From positions 1 to 64,000 of the forward strand of contig LSAX01000010.1 of assembly GCA_001557505.1 (NCBI GenBank): a stretch of 64,000 nucleotides of DNA, in the 5' to 3' direction. The stretch's first letter is position 1; each line of letters begins with the position of its first letter. The notes beneath the pieces are model-generated. The model had not been told where the DNA came from, searched no databases, and worked only from the letters and a program-made list of their open reading frames with translations. This DNA is from Reticulascus tulasneorum. Lineage: Eukaryota; Ascomycota; Sordariomycetes; Glomerellales; Reticulascaceae. Positions 34,173 through 44,430 of the stretch are shown here, piece by piece. Both the position numbers and the translations under genes were made by a program.

Positions 34173-35785
34173 CTATAACTCGCCTCCCGTCGGCTGCGCC
34201 ATAATCTGTTGCCCGACATCCGTTATCCAGAACTTTCCTTCCGGGTATGTGTATTTCTCCAGCGCCTCGTCGGTGTACCCTGTTGAGTAACCAGGCGCAA
34301 GTGGGGTAACGTAATGAGCGTTGGCAATCTTCGAGGGATGTCGCAGGTTTTCGCGGTGGCTGTCGGCATTTTCGAGCATAGACTTGCGTCCGCTAATAGC
34401 GACATAATCGATCGTGCTCAGGTGAGAGGTAAGTTCCGTCAGGCCCATAGCACCGTTGTGCGGCACGCAGGGAATGTCAAACTTGAGCGCCATCAACATG
34501 ACGGCCTAAGGAGCGAACGTTGTTAGACGGTGGTTGCCACAATTTAATCTAACTGGTGAAAAGGGGCTTACCAAGCATTCGTTCACACTGCCCAGTCTCA
34601 CGGCATCAATCTGGGCAACATCGGTTGCCTCGGCTTGCAGAAGTTGCTTGAAAGTGATTCGGTTCTGAGCGGCCTCTCCCGTCGCGACTCCAACACCATA
34701 AGGCTTCAAGGCCTTTCGAATTGCTGCATGGCCGAGCACATCATCTGGGTTTGTCGGCTCTGCTATTGGTCAGCGGGATTCCTCTGGCGGATCTGCATAG
34801 GGAGGGCTGGCAAGCCTTCAATGAAGACTGGCTTGAATTCCACCAAGTGCTTCATGTATTCTATTGCCTCAGGCACACTCCATACCTAAATTTAGGGTTA
34901 GTATAAATGTCAATATGGCGTAGTTGTAAAGTCTCTTACCTGGTTCGCGTCGATCATGATCTGATAGTCGTTGTCGTATCCCAGCACGTCCCTCACCGCA
35001 GATAATCTTGCTCGATCAGCCTCGATGCTGGTTCCGACCTTGAACTTAAAGACCTTGTAGCCCTGGGCAATTGTCTCGTGCAAAACCTCCTTCATCCTAT
35101 CCCCGGAAAATGCCAACCATCCGGGAGAGGTCGTGTATGCCGGAACGGCTACATTGTCAATCGCCTCCTGGAGGCGCTCCTCCTTTCCGGGTGCAGTTTT
35201 CTTGAGCATGGCAATGCATGACTCCGGGGTAACAACGTCGGTAATGTACCGAAAGTCTATGCAGCGGACGATTTCCTCGGGCGTCATGTCGCACACGATT
35301 TGCCAGACGGGCTTGCCGAGGATCTTGCCCCACAGATCCCACACGGCGTTCAAAACACCGGCCATGGCCAGATGTGTGACGCTCTTCTCGGGGCCGATCC
35401 AGCGGTATTGTGAATCGGACACCATGTATCTCCATGTCTTGCCCATATTTCGAGTCAATTCGTGCATCGTCTTGCCAACAACGCGCTTCGCAAAGATGTC
35501 GAGCGCCATACAGACCAGTTCGCTTCCTCGCCCATTGCTGAATGCCTTGAAACACAACTGTTAACAGAGGAATTGAATTTAGTTGGACTAACAACTTACA
35601 ATTCCTTCACCGATCAGCTCGCCTTGGTTCGTGATGAGTTGGACATATGGGTGCGAGCCATTCGTACCCACGTGCATGGCATCGGAGCCCACTCCGTCAA
35701 GACTTGTCGGAAATCGAATATCGACCACCTTGAAATCGGTGATTGTGACATCGCCAACATTCAGGGGCATCTTCGCTGAGGGCAT
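34173..35785 (-). CDS. Sugar-acid dehydratase, enolase superfamily (L-galactonate / L-fuconate dehydratase type)
   Basis: Five exons: 35785-35600, 35557-34940, 34885-34816, 34759-34572, 34505-34173; 1395 nt, 464 residues. It begins [23 protein letters not shown], the start shared by fungal L-galactonate dehydratase and L-fuconate dehydratase, and continues with [35 protein letters not shown] and [11 protein letters not shown]. Catalytic elements are all present: KxK at about residue 233 (FKFKVG), metal ligands Asp in IDANQ, Glu in FIEEPTNPDD and Glu in VATGE, and the general-base His in VPHNG. The reaction removes water from an aldonic acid to give a 2-keto-3-deoxy acid. The third intron has a GC donor (AAG|GCTTGC); the acceptor TAG/CAG pair is three bases apart and the second gives the exact family motif. 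Exact substrate unknown. It is divergent from the aldolase gene. Confidence 0.92.
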
Positions 35786-36479
35786 GGTGGGCTAGCGCTA
35801 GGAGGAAGATATTTCGGGTGTTGGGCAACAGCAACTCAGCAGTATCGAATAGAAAATAGCACAGGGTAGGATAAAAGCTGACGGAAAAGATTGTCTGCGG
35901 TAATGGCCGAAGTCGAGGTTGCTTTAAAAACCAATGGACCATCAAGGTTATTGAGGACTTTGGGAGCCAGGAACAATCAGACTAGAGCTGGGGTGCATAC
36001 TTTCCCCACATGACTTACGTCTCTACTCTGCATGGCAGACTATATGCCGCGGTCGACTAGCCCCAAATTGACGGAGTCACTGCCCCTCTGCCGCCTACAC
36101 CCGCGCCGCCTACACCCGCGCCGCCTTTACCCCGGCAGGGAGCCTCTTCCCCACACTGTCTGTCACCGGACCACAACCCCATCATCTACATCTCGGATGT
36201 CTCGGTAGCGACGGCGGTGCACGCATGCCGCATAGCCCCACGAGATACCTGCCGTGGGATACGTTGGACCTGTTGAGTAGGTGACATTGTGGCCGGCACC
36301 TGGTACTGTAGTTATGGACGGTTGGCTTGTAGAGACCTGGGCTTGGAGAAACTGACACCCCAAGACTCCAGCGTAGAGAATCTGTACTACACAAGTTTAT
36401 ACGCTGTACATTTATTGAATTTTCAAATCATCTGTCATTGACGTGCGCCGAGCCAGGAAAGCAATCTCACCAGTCCAGC
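35786..36479. promoter_or_regulatory. Divergent promoter: sugar-acid dehydratase / aldolase
   Basis: About 690 bp between divergent starts, with no gene inside. It contains the direct repeat at 36090-36134 and a Zn2Cys6-like CCGCGG at 36043. Sharing of one regulatory region suits two consecutive pathway steps. Confidence 0.6.
36090..36134 (+). promoter_or_regulatory. Direct repeat of the shared motif, 15-bp period
   Basis: GCCGCCTACACCCGC occurs at 36090 and again, identical, at 36105, followed by a partial third copy (GCCGCCTTTACCCCG) at 36120. The 13-base core recurs at 26925 and 28771 upstream of other genes here. It is placed about 305 bp from the dehydratase ATG and 345-390 bp from the aldolase ATG. 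Confidence 0.5.
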
Positions 36480-37448
36480 ATGCCAAAGTCGCTCTCAACG
36501 GGCATTTATGCCCCGACCCAGGTCTTCTTCCATCTACAGACGGAGGAGCTTGACACAGCAACTATAGGCCGCCATGCTGTGCGCCTAGTTAAGGCGGGAA
36601 TCGCGGGCATCACGACCAATGGCTCAAACGGCGAAGCCGTCTACCTATCCCGAGAGGAGCGTACGACGGTGACGAGAACCACACGACAGGCACTCGATGC
36701 CGCAGGGTTCTTCAACATTCCCATCATCGTCGGCGCATCTGACCAGTCCGTCCGTGGAACCCTGGATCTTTGCCGTGATGCTGCCGCTGCTGGCGGAGAT
36801 GCTGCGCTGCTGCTGGTGCCATGTTTCTTTAAATGGGCCATGGATACAGCTGCGATTGAACGATATTACAAACAGGTTGCCGATGCAAGTCCCCTGCCTC
36901 TAATAATCTACAACTATCCAGGTGCCGTGTCCGGCATTGACCTTGACTCGGAGCTGCTGGAGCGTCTCGCAGCCCACCCCAACATCGTGGGCACCAAATT
37001 CACTTGCGGAAGCGTGGGCAAGCTGGCACGTGTGGCAGAGGCTACAAAGTCTGTCTCTGACATTGTGCCCACCTCGCATGGTGCATCACCGTACTTTTCG
37101 TTTGCGGGCGTCGCCGACTTCATCTCGCCGGCAGTTGTTGTTGGCGGTTCGGGGGCAATTGTGGGTGCGGCGAATGTATTCCCGCGTGCGTGTGTGCAGG
37201 TCTACAACCTGGCGGTCCAAGGCCGACACGAAGACGCGAGAAAGGCACAGCAGGCACTGGCCAGGGCGGATTGGTCGCTCACAAAACGGGCAATCCCCGG
37301 TTTCAAGGCGATTCTCGAGCATTATCATGGCTACGGAGGTGTCCCGCGGCAGCCGATGCAGGCGTTGTCCGAAGAGGAGGCGAAGGATATGTGTAACGAA
37401 ATCAAGTGGATGATGGATATGGAAAGTAGTCTGCCTGATACCAAGTAG
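36480..37448 (+). CDS. DHDPS/NAL-family aldolase, probably for 2-keto-3-deoxy sugar acids
   Basis: Single exon. The frame opens at 36438, but the ATG at 36480 (MPKSLSTGIYAPTQVFF) fits the family start best, giving 322 residues; the upstream ATG would give 336. TIM-barrel DapA-family hallmarks: TNGSNGEAVYLSREER (GxxGE), IIVGASDQSVRGTLDLC, IIYNYPGAVSGIDL with the catalytic Tyr, and IVGTKFTCGSVGKL with the Schiff-base Lys. A late glycine-rich VVVGGSGAIVGAANVFP follows. Family members cleave or form 2-keto acids with pyruvate, and fungal 2-keto-3-deoxy-L-galactonate aldolase is one of them. Next to a dehydratase that makes such substrates, this is the natural following step, releasing pyruvate plus an aldehyde. 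The stop codon is followed within six bases by a transposon. Confidence 0.9.
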   Translation: MPKSLSTGIYAPTQVFFHLQTEELDTATIGRHAVRLVKAGIAGITTNGSNGEAVYLSREERTTVTRTTRQALDAAGFFNIPIIVGASDQSVRGTLDLCRDAAAAGGDAALLLVPCFFKWAMDTAAIERYYKQVADASPLPLIIYNYPGAVSGIDLDSELLERLAAHPNIVGTKFTCGSVGKLARVAEATKSVSDIVPTSHGASPYFSFAGVADFISPAVVVGGSGAIVGAANVFPRACVQVYNLAVQGRHEDARKAQQALARADWSLTKRAIPGFKAILEHYHGYGGVPRQPMQALSEEEAKDMCNEIKWMMDMESSLPDTK

Positions 37449-37453
37449 AACTA

Positions 37454-39053
37454 TACGGACGTGCGTTTCAAAAGTCTTGTCCTCGCCAAGACGCCAAGGC
37501 TCGTTTAATTACGCCACAATTTCACAACCCCTCAGAAGCATCTTACAATATTCCTCTCATGCTATTCGATTTATTATATATCTCTTCTATATTGAATCAA
37601 TATTACTTGTTCAAAATGGCTATAAGCCGGGGCAAAGAAACAGATATCGCAACGCGAGCCCTTATTGTTACACTTAAGTCTCCTCCCGGGGGCAAAACTA
37701 CTGCAGAAGTCGCCGGGCTAACTAGAATATCAACCCGTCAGGTTAATCGGATCTATGCTAGAGCAATTGAACGAGGGTTTAATCCTAATTGCCGTCCAAT
37801 ATCCCTGAAAGACGAATATCTATAAGATGCTCCTAGATCCGGCCGTCCAACGAAGAAGACCCCTGAAATCGTATAATAAACTCTCAATAAGGTACGATCA
37901 AATCGCCACGGTCGAGAAAAGTCCTATGCTAATCTCACCGGTGATTTCAGCGACGTTAGCTTCGAGATATCAGAAACCACGATCTAGAAGATCTTACAAA
38001 AGAATGGATATCAGAAAACGAAACCTACTAAAAAGCCTAGTCTAAATAAGAGGATAAAAGCTGAACGTCTTCAATAGTGTTTATAACATTAATATTAGAC
38101 TCTTGAAGACTAGAAGAACGTGATCTAGTCTGACGAGACGTCTGTTCTCTTAAATCATCGTCGAGGCGGTTATAAAGTATAGAGAACTTCGAAAAAGGCG
38201 TTCACAAAGAGCTATATTCGCGAGCGTTAGAAAGGCTATACAGAATTCATATTCTAAGGCTACTTCACATATGATGAGAGAGGGCTAAGCCATTGCTGAC
38301 TTCCAGAGACTGCCCAAGAGAAGAAGATCGCCGAGAAGTTCATTACTTCACTTAACGAAAAACTTAAGCCTACCAAGAAGGAAGAGTGGGAGCTTTCAAC
38401 TCATATAAACCGTCTTAAGCTTCGAAAGATCCCCGGCAAGAAGCCTGAATAGAAGTAGGACATAAAGCACGGCAAGTTATCTCGAGGGACTAGTGCCAAG
38501 ATCGATTAATATCGATATCAGACAACTATCCTTAGCCCTCTACTATTCCCCTTCGCAAGAGAATGTCTTTCAGTCCGTCCAAATACAATTGTTCAAGAGG
38601 ATAAGGCTCCAAGCCACGCTCATTAGATTCAAGACCGTTATTATGATATCAACAAGATCACTCGTCTCTTATGGTATAGTAACTCGCCCGATCTTAATAC
38701 TATTGAGCCAGCTTGGTTCTAGCTTAAGAGACGTACAACTAGATATGGAGCCCCGAAATCAAGGGCCGAAGTAATCCGGAAGTGGTAGCAGGCTTGGCTT
38801 GATATGCCGATGTACATCTTATAAGGGTTTGTTGAGCGTATTCCTCGTCATATCGCTCTTATTATCGAACAAGAAGGTGGTAATGAGTATAAAGAGGGCT
38901 GGGAGTATATACAGCCGAGTACTATTAGACGAAGGTATATCCAGATCGACTAAAATAGCTTCAATAAGATAGATAGAATCGCTGCTTTGCCAAGTCTGTG
39001 GCGTTGGTGGCGTTGGCTAGCGTGGGACAAGACTTTTGAAGCGTATGTCCGTA
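37454..39053 (+). mobile_element. Tc1/mariner-type element with TIRs and TA duplications, decayed
   Basis: Flanking TA dinucleotides at 37454-37455 and 39052-39053 bound a ~1596-bp element. The left end begins CGGACGTGCGTTTCAAAAG and continues TCTTGTCC; the right end, read on the minus strand, begins CGGACATACGCTTCAAAAG and continues identically. The ~27-bp inverted repeats differ at three positions, all transitions. Inside is a transposase reading frame (from 37616) with many stops. Insertion is directly after the aldolase stop codon. It is one of the few RIP-like sequences outside the subtelomere. Confidence 0.88.
37616..38953 (+). pseudogene. Tc1-like transposase remnant
   Basis: Begins MAISRGKETDIATRALIVTLKS with a helix-turn-helix part (TTAEVAGLTRISTRQVNRIYARAIERGF), continues DAPRSGRPTKKTPEIV, and near the end still reads GNEYKEGWEYI after the region equivalent to the DDE catalytic core. 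Between these, tag/taa stops lie at several positions where Gln or Trp is expected, as C-to-T or G-to-A mutation would produce. Not functional. Confidence 0.85.
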
Positions 39054-39676
39054 CGAATCACCGAAATAACAAACATATGGAGGTCGGGAGAGATCAAAAC
39101 ATGTGGCAGGCAAATGTCAGGCCAGGCGTACCAGTTGTCCAATGATTGGCTCACTGCCCTATTCAGGACACGTAGACGCGGACCGGTTGTATGCCATGCT
39201 CGTATGTCACCTTTTCATTGGCATGGTCACCTGGCGTCCATCAAAGCGGCGGGGGCTTGATTATCGAACGCCAGCCAGATGGCCAGAACTTGCTGCTTAT
39301 CTTGGCCTCGCGAAATGCTGGCGCCCCATTGGCCCAGTCCCAAGAGCTGCTTAATTCAATTAATGCGCCACAAAATTAAAATATTGGCATCGCCGCCACT
39401 GTGCGAGCTCTCGACTGTTCGATGCAAGGCACGAAAGGATAATTGCTTCGTCTAAACGATGAGCCGATGTGTCGGTATCATCGAGAAAGAGGAAAGAGGA
39501 AACATGATGGCAAATCTGCAATTGGAGGTAAAGATATAAGGGCGGCTATCCCCCCTCCCGTTGCGAGGCAATGTAGGAGAACTTTCGCGGAGCGTATTGT
39601 AAGTACTCAGACCTTAAGGCCTTAGCATAGACTTTGAACAACTCCAGTTACCTCACAGCACCAGCGTGCAAGCAGA
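39054..39676. other. Intergenic region after the transposon
   Basis: Three short overlapping plus-strand frames (39036-39379) have no recognisable protein character. The end must contain the promoter of the WSC gene. Confidence 0.5.
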
Positions 39677-40857
39677 ATGACACGTTCACGGCAACCTGCA
39701 GGGTATACTCCCGCCATCGTCCTCGGGCTCCTCTGCTACTCGTCAACAGTCAGAGCGGGACTCCTTGAGAGAGCAAAGCCTGCAATCTCCCTTCCGACGC
39801 AAGCAGCAACTCCCATCTGGACAGCTGATGACGCCTCCACGACGCCGTTTGATGGGCCATCGATGATCGAACTTGCAAAGCGGGCCGATATCGTTGCCAT
39901 CGAAGGCTACACTCACCTAGGTTGCTGGCAAGATGGCAGCAATCACGTACTTGCCGTTACATTCGCGTTTGATAACGGCATGACGCCAGAGCTGTGCCGT
40001 AACCACTGCTCTTTAGCCAAATGCAATATGTTCGGCCTCGAGCAAGGTTACCATTGCTACTGCGGCAACACAATCGAAGCATTTGCTGTGTCGGCAACTG
40101 ATGATGCATGCACGCAAACCTGCTGGGGTGACAAGAATGCTATCTGTGGCGGCTCCCAGCGGATGAACATCTACTCGGCCACGGAAAGCTTCCCAGGCGG
40201 TAAGCCAAGCAGCAGAACTGCATCAGGAGGTGAGTTGCCCAGACATTCAGAATGCATTAAGTCCATTCTATTTTCAGATACTAACAAGTGGCCTTACTAG
40301 GAACTACAGCTACGACAACAGCAAGGGACAGCGGCAGCACGTCGGGAGCTGGATCCGGGGATGGATCAGGTAACGGTTCAGGGAATAATGGAAATGGCGG
40401 GGGTTCCTCGAGTTCATCCTCGAGTTCGTCGTCTTCCTCGTCTTCAAGTACTATCGATCTCCCAGTAGCAGCAATTGCAGGCATTGCTATCGGAGCCGCG
40501 GTCTTGGCCGGGGCCGTGGTTGCGCTCGTCGCTGTTCTCATCTTTCGCCGCCAACGAAACAAGGTGCACCCTCCGACGCATCATGTTCCTCCGTCGCCAA
40601 CCAAGCAATCATCTGTCCAATACACCGCAACCCAACAGCAACAACAGAATAACGGCGGTTTTGATGGTGATTATGCCAAGTCTGAATGGACTCGTGCTCC
40701 AACGTACTCAACTGCCTCACCAGTTCAGAGTGAGGTGACGCCGCTGCCGCCACAGCTCGTCTCGCCTGCTACCACGGCAGTGGCTCCTGTATCGCCACAC
40801 CCACCCGCAAATGAGATGCCGGGAATGACAATGCAGGAGATGGGCATTGGGCGGTGA
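39677..40857 (+). CDS. WSC-domain single-pass membrane protein
   Basis: Two exons, 39677-40229 and 40301-40857 (71-bp intron, GTGAGT donor, TACTAAC branch), 369 residues. Hydrophobic signal segment at residues ~12-28 (AIVLGLLCYSSTVRAG). The WSC domain lies at ~75-165 and has the eight-cysteine pattern: GCWQDG, LCRNHC, CNMFGLEQGYHCYCGNT, CTQTCWGD, ICGGSQRMNIY. Then comes a Gly/Ser-rich stalk with a long Ser run, a transmembrane helix (PVAAIAGIAIGAAVLAGAVV), a basic stop-transfer FRRQR and a Pro/Gln-rich cytoplasmic tail. This layout is that of cell-wall stress sensors and related surface proteins that bind wall polysaccharide. Ligand and signalling partner unknown. Intact. Confidence 0.93.
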
Positions 40858-41814
40858 TTGGTCCCAGCATATGGAGAATGACGAGACATCTCTCAACCAG
40901 GCCAAATCTTCATACCCCAGTGTCAGATTCATGTAATATCAAGGAAATAGTGCATTCTTTTCTTCTTCCGTAAAACACAACAGATCGAACACAATAAATT
41001 TAAACCCCGAAAGATCAGGTGAGTTGTCACAGCGCCATAGATTAATTCATCCATCACACGTTCTCCTCCAAAGCCAACCAACCTTGAGAGGGTGTTGGGG
41101 GTGACTTACTTGAGAGATAACGGCCTACCTTTCCTTGAGTAGAAGGTATAAGGGCAAATTCAAATTTTCTTCTTTGCCATAAGAAATCTCAGTCGGAGGA
41201 TGGCCGATAAGAGGGCCGCAAAAGGTAGCTAACACCATAAAACTGTCCTCATAAGGTGAGGCGATCTAGAGTGTCATAAGGCCGTCAGCAAAAGACTTGT
41301 CTAGGGATTAGAAGTAAACGCGGCAAGGATTGACATATCATTGAATTCAAATAATACTAGCGATTCTCGTTCAACCTAAAATGAGACACTGTCGTGGCAC
41401 TACAATGTTTGTATCTCGCCATTTATCGACCGTGGTTGTCGAGGAAGTATGATGCATACATTTTAGAATGACGAAACGCGTCGCAGTGTATTAGACATAA
41501 ATAAGCTCTCTTGCTATTATCAACCCACTCTTTACCACCTCCGTCACTTTATATGAGCTGCAGTGCACTGATATGACATGGGAATAGTTTTCCGGTCTCC
41601 GCCACACCCGTATTTCATGTCACGTTTACTCAGACGTCAAGGTTCTCCTTGCGTAGGTAGACAGACTATACATTCCTGTTCCTGTAGTAAGAATCTACGC
41701 CTCCCGGTTGGGTAAAGCGGCGTGGTCAGTATCTTGGGCTCTTTGATATTCTTGTATTCTGCTGTGTATTACTGTCTCTAGAGGAGTTACACCATTCCAG
41801 TCGGGACATTAAAC
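40858..41814. other. Intergenic region, tail-to-tail
   Basis: About 950 bp between convergent genes. No open frame of note and no recognisable RNA. Confidence 0.5.
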
Positions 41815-43536
41815 TTAACCCATTTCCGCATATCCATCCAAGATGTCTAGGTTTCTTCTCAGGCCGTCATGAAACTCTCTGTCCGATTCACCATAGGCTT
41901 CATAAAACTCAACGGCCGCTCGAGCATAGCGAGCTGCGGCGGCGTAGTCACCGATCTCATACCACATCCTCGTCAAGGCCTGGTAGATCTCAACCATATC
42001 GGTGGTCAACCGCTCAGTCTTGGCGATATGAACAACCTCTTTCGATAGACTGCGGGCTTCGTCGTATGTAAGCTGAAGCTGATTCGAGTTCAACGTGCTG
42101 AGGGTACGCTGTATGTCTGCCAGTCGGAGACGGCGGGTATCAGATGCTTCCCTCACTGCCACTGGTGCTGTACACAGTGAGCATGTGCACTCGAAGCCCC
42201 AATTGCGAAGGGCATTAGCACGCTGGGCGTGAAGCATGCCGAGGGGGATGTCTGCGTGATTTTTAGTTTAGGGCAGGGTTTATAAGTGATGGGGATGCTG
42301 TGGTGGGGAGGAGAATAACTACGAGACAGGGCAGATAAGTGAAAACTGAAGGTAGGGAAAACGCGGAGATACCAAACTGAGCTGGTGAGAAGGAATGCCT
42401 TGTAAGACTGGGTGAAAGATGGACGTCGAAAATGAGTGATACCATGTCAAAGCAAGACAATCACAAAAGTATGCGCTAGTAAATTTAGAACATACAGCTA
42501 ATTTGAATTTCATCTCCAGGTTCGATATCTCTAGTAGCTCTAGCTACTATACCGAGTGTTCGGGTGTCAAGGCGAATAATTGCACTAGATGAAATGAGCA
42601 TCACCATGATGAGGGAAGCGCATGGGAAGCCGTGAGGTATTAATTTACTTTGGATCGCAACCGTGGTTTATCCTCTAGCAAGAATATTTAGTTAGTTCAC
42701 GCCAAAATGCCAGGTCAACATCTCACGCGACAGGCCTGGTAGTTGGGCTAGCTGGGAGGCCATAGAAACAAAATACTCGCACTCACCGCAATCTCTGGAT
42801 ACAGACACTTCTGTCCCCGTTGATTAACCTCCACCCCAAAGGCGTTCGTCCTAATGACATCGTCGACGATGTGCAAACCTTTGGCGCCCCAACTCTGCGC
42901 AAGGCTCGTTAACCGCTCTTGATCGGTCAATTGGTCTAGCGCGCGTTGGAACAGGCGTGGCCCCTCAGCTGGTGGACCGCCTCCGTCGAACAAGGAAGGG
43001 AATAGGTCGTCGTCGATGATCATAGCCGGGAAGCTAACCATGAAGATGTCGGTGTCATTGATCTTTTGAGTAGCTACGACACCAATGCCCTTGCCAGGGA
43101 CGAAATCTATCTTGTAAGGGACGCCGCTGCGATTGAATGAAGCGGGCGGGTTGCCATGGTTGATGAAATGGCGGGAATTCCATGCCGTGGGGCCGTCCTC
43201 GACGACGCCGGTACTGACAAGGTGGGCGGCCGTCTCAGGCGTGGTGATGATGCTAAAACCCGTGTTTTCATTGAATGTTGCGACCGAATAAACGCAGAGC
43301 TTCTCGCCTTTTGCGGTAGATTGTTGCTTATCGACGCAGAATGGCTGGTGGGTCCATGGCGTGGAAGAAAGTATATGGTTGTTTGTGGTGTCGTCTACTG
43401 CAAGCGAGCATGATCGGTGATAAAAGCCAGCGAGAGGCTCCCATGGGCATTGCGTTGTAAAAGCTAAAGTCATCGGCGAAAATGTAATGATCATGAGGGA
43501 ACAGAGACGGCGTTTGTGGCCAGGATCTGGAGTCAT
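41815..43536 (-). CDS. SET-domain protein
   Basis: Four exons: 43536-42787, 42674-42649, 42584-42496, 42251-41815; 1302 nt, 433 residues. Exon 2 is only 26 nt but carries the core of the SAM/zinc motif: RINHGCDPNA reads across exons 2 and 3. Other SET features are GKGIGVVATQKI at the N-terminal edge, RATRDIEPGDEIQISY, and a post-SET CxCxxC in FECTCSLC. A C-terminal helical repeat region (YQALTRMWYEIGDYAAAARYARAAVEFYEAYG) resembles the tail of SMYD-like fungal SET proteins. These are probable protein lysine methyltransferases; the substrate is unknown. The N-terminus has a hydrophobic stretch (LMIITFSPMTLAF) that could be a signal sequence, which would be unusual for a methyltransferase. The 244-bp last intron is long for this window. 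Confidence 0.9.
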
Positions 43537-44430
43537 GTTGTGTGGCTAGTACGATGCGGACATGGTTGAAGTCGCGGAGGTTCAACCGCGAAAGCGATGT
43601 GAACACGCTCTCATCACCGGAGAACATGTTTTGAATTTGATTGATCCGATATTGCCTAGACCCGGGTCAATTGCAGGTTTCCCATGAATGCCGCCGCAGA
43701 TTTCCTTGGTGGTGGTGATTAGCCGGTTGACTGATGCGGCCCATTTGACCATGTGGCAGTCGTGTTTCCTCTTCTTCGCAAATGTTCGAATTCCGACCGG
43801 CCACGTCTAGCATCATGTTTCGAATTATCCAAGCAGTGAAATAAGCCAGGGCCGAATATTCGATGTGAATTCCCCACTGTATATTTCGTCTCGTCATACT
43901 CCGAAGGCCGACCTCCGCTATCGCACGGATGTAACGAAAACGAACAAGGTATGGCGAAAAGATCTTCGCGAAATCAATCTGATTAGATCCAAGGATGTTA
44001 TGGTGCAATTCTCCCTCCCTAATGCTCCGATTTCGCCTAGTTCTACCACGGTACGTGTGAGCAGGCCGGCGACGGTGCCTGAACTTCCACGTTTTATGCC
44101 AATGTCCCACAAAACATTGGGACCTTTATTCAGACCTAGTAAGATTCCGGTGGTAGCTAAGCATTCGACACACAGCCAAGCTTTGGTGTCTAGCCATATA
44201 TGGCAACTGCTAGATTTGCAACGCTTATCAAGCTGGTCTCTTTGGGATGTTAAATTGCACGATCCATTTGAGCGGAGTCTCTCATTATGGATTCTACACA
44301 GAAGGCTCTTTGGTTAATAGGCCGTGGACCGGCACAATCGAGGAGATGCTATCGTGCCACAACGTCTGCCTCTAATTCAACAATGGTATGGTCCCTATTA
44401 TATGCCGTCAAGCCAGCAAACCATCCGACC
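43537..44430. other. Intergenic region, divergent SET / oxidase
   Basis: About 890 bp between divergent starts. Short frames on both strands are mutually exclusive shadows and none has protein character. The frame of the next gene extends upstream to 44287 without a credible start. Confidence 0.45.
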
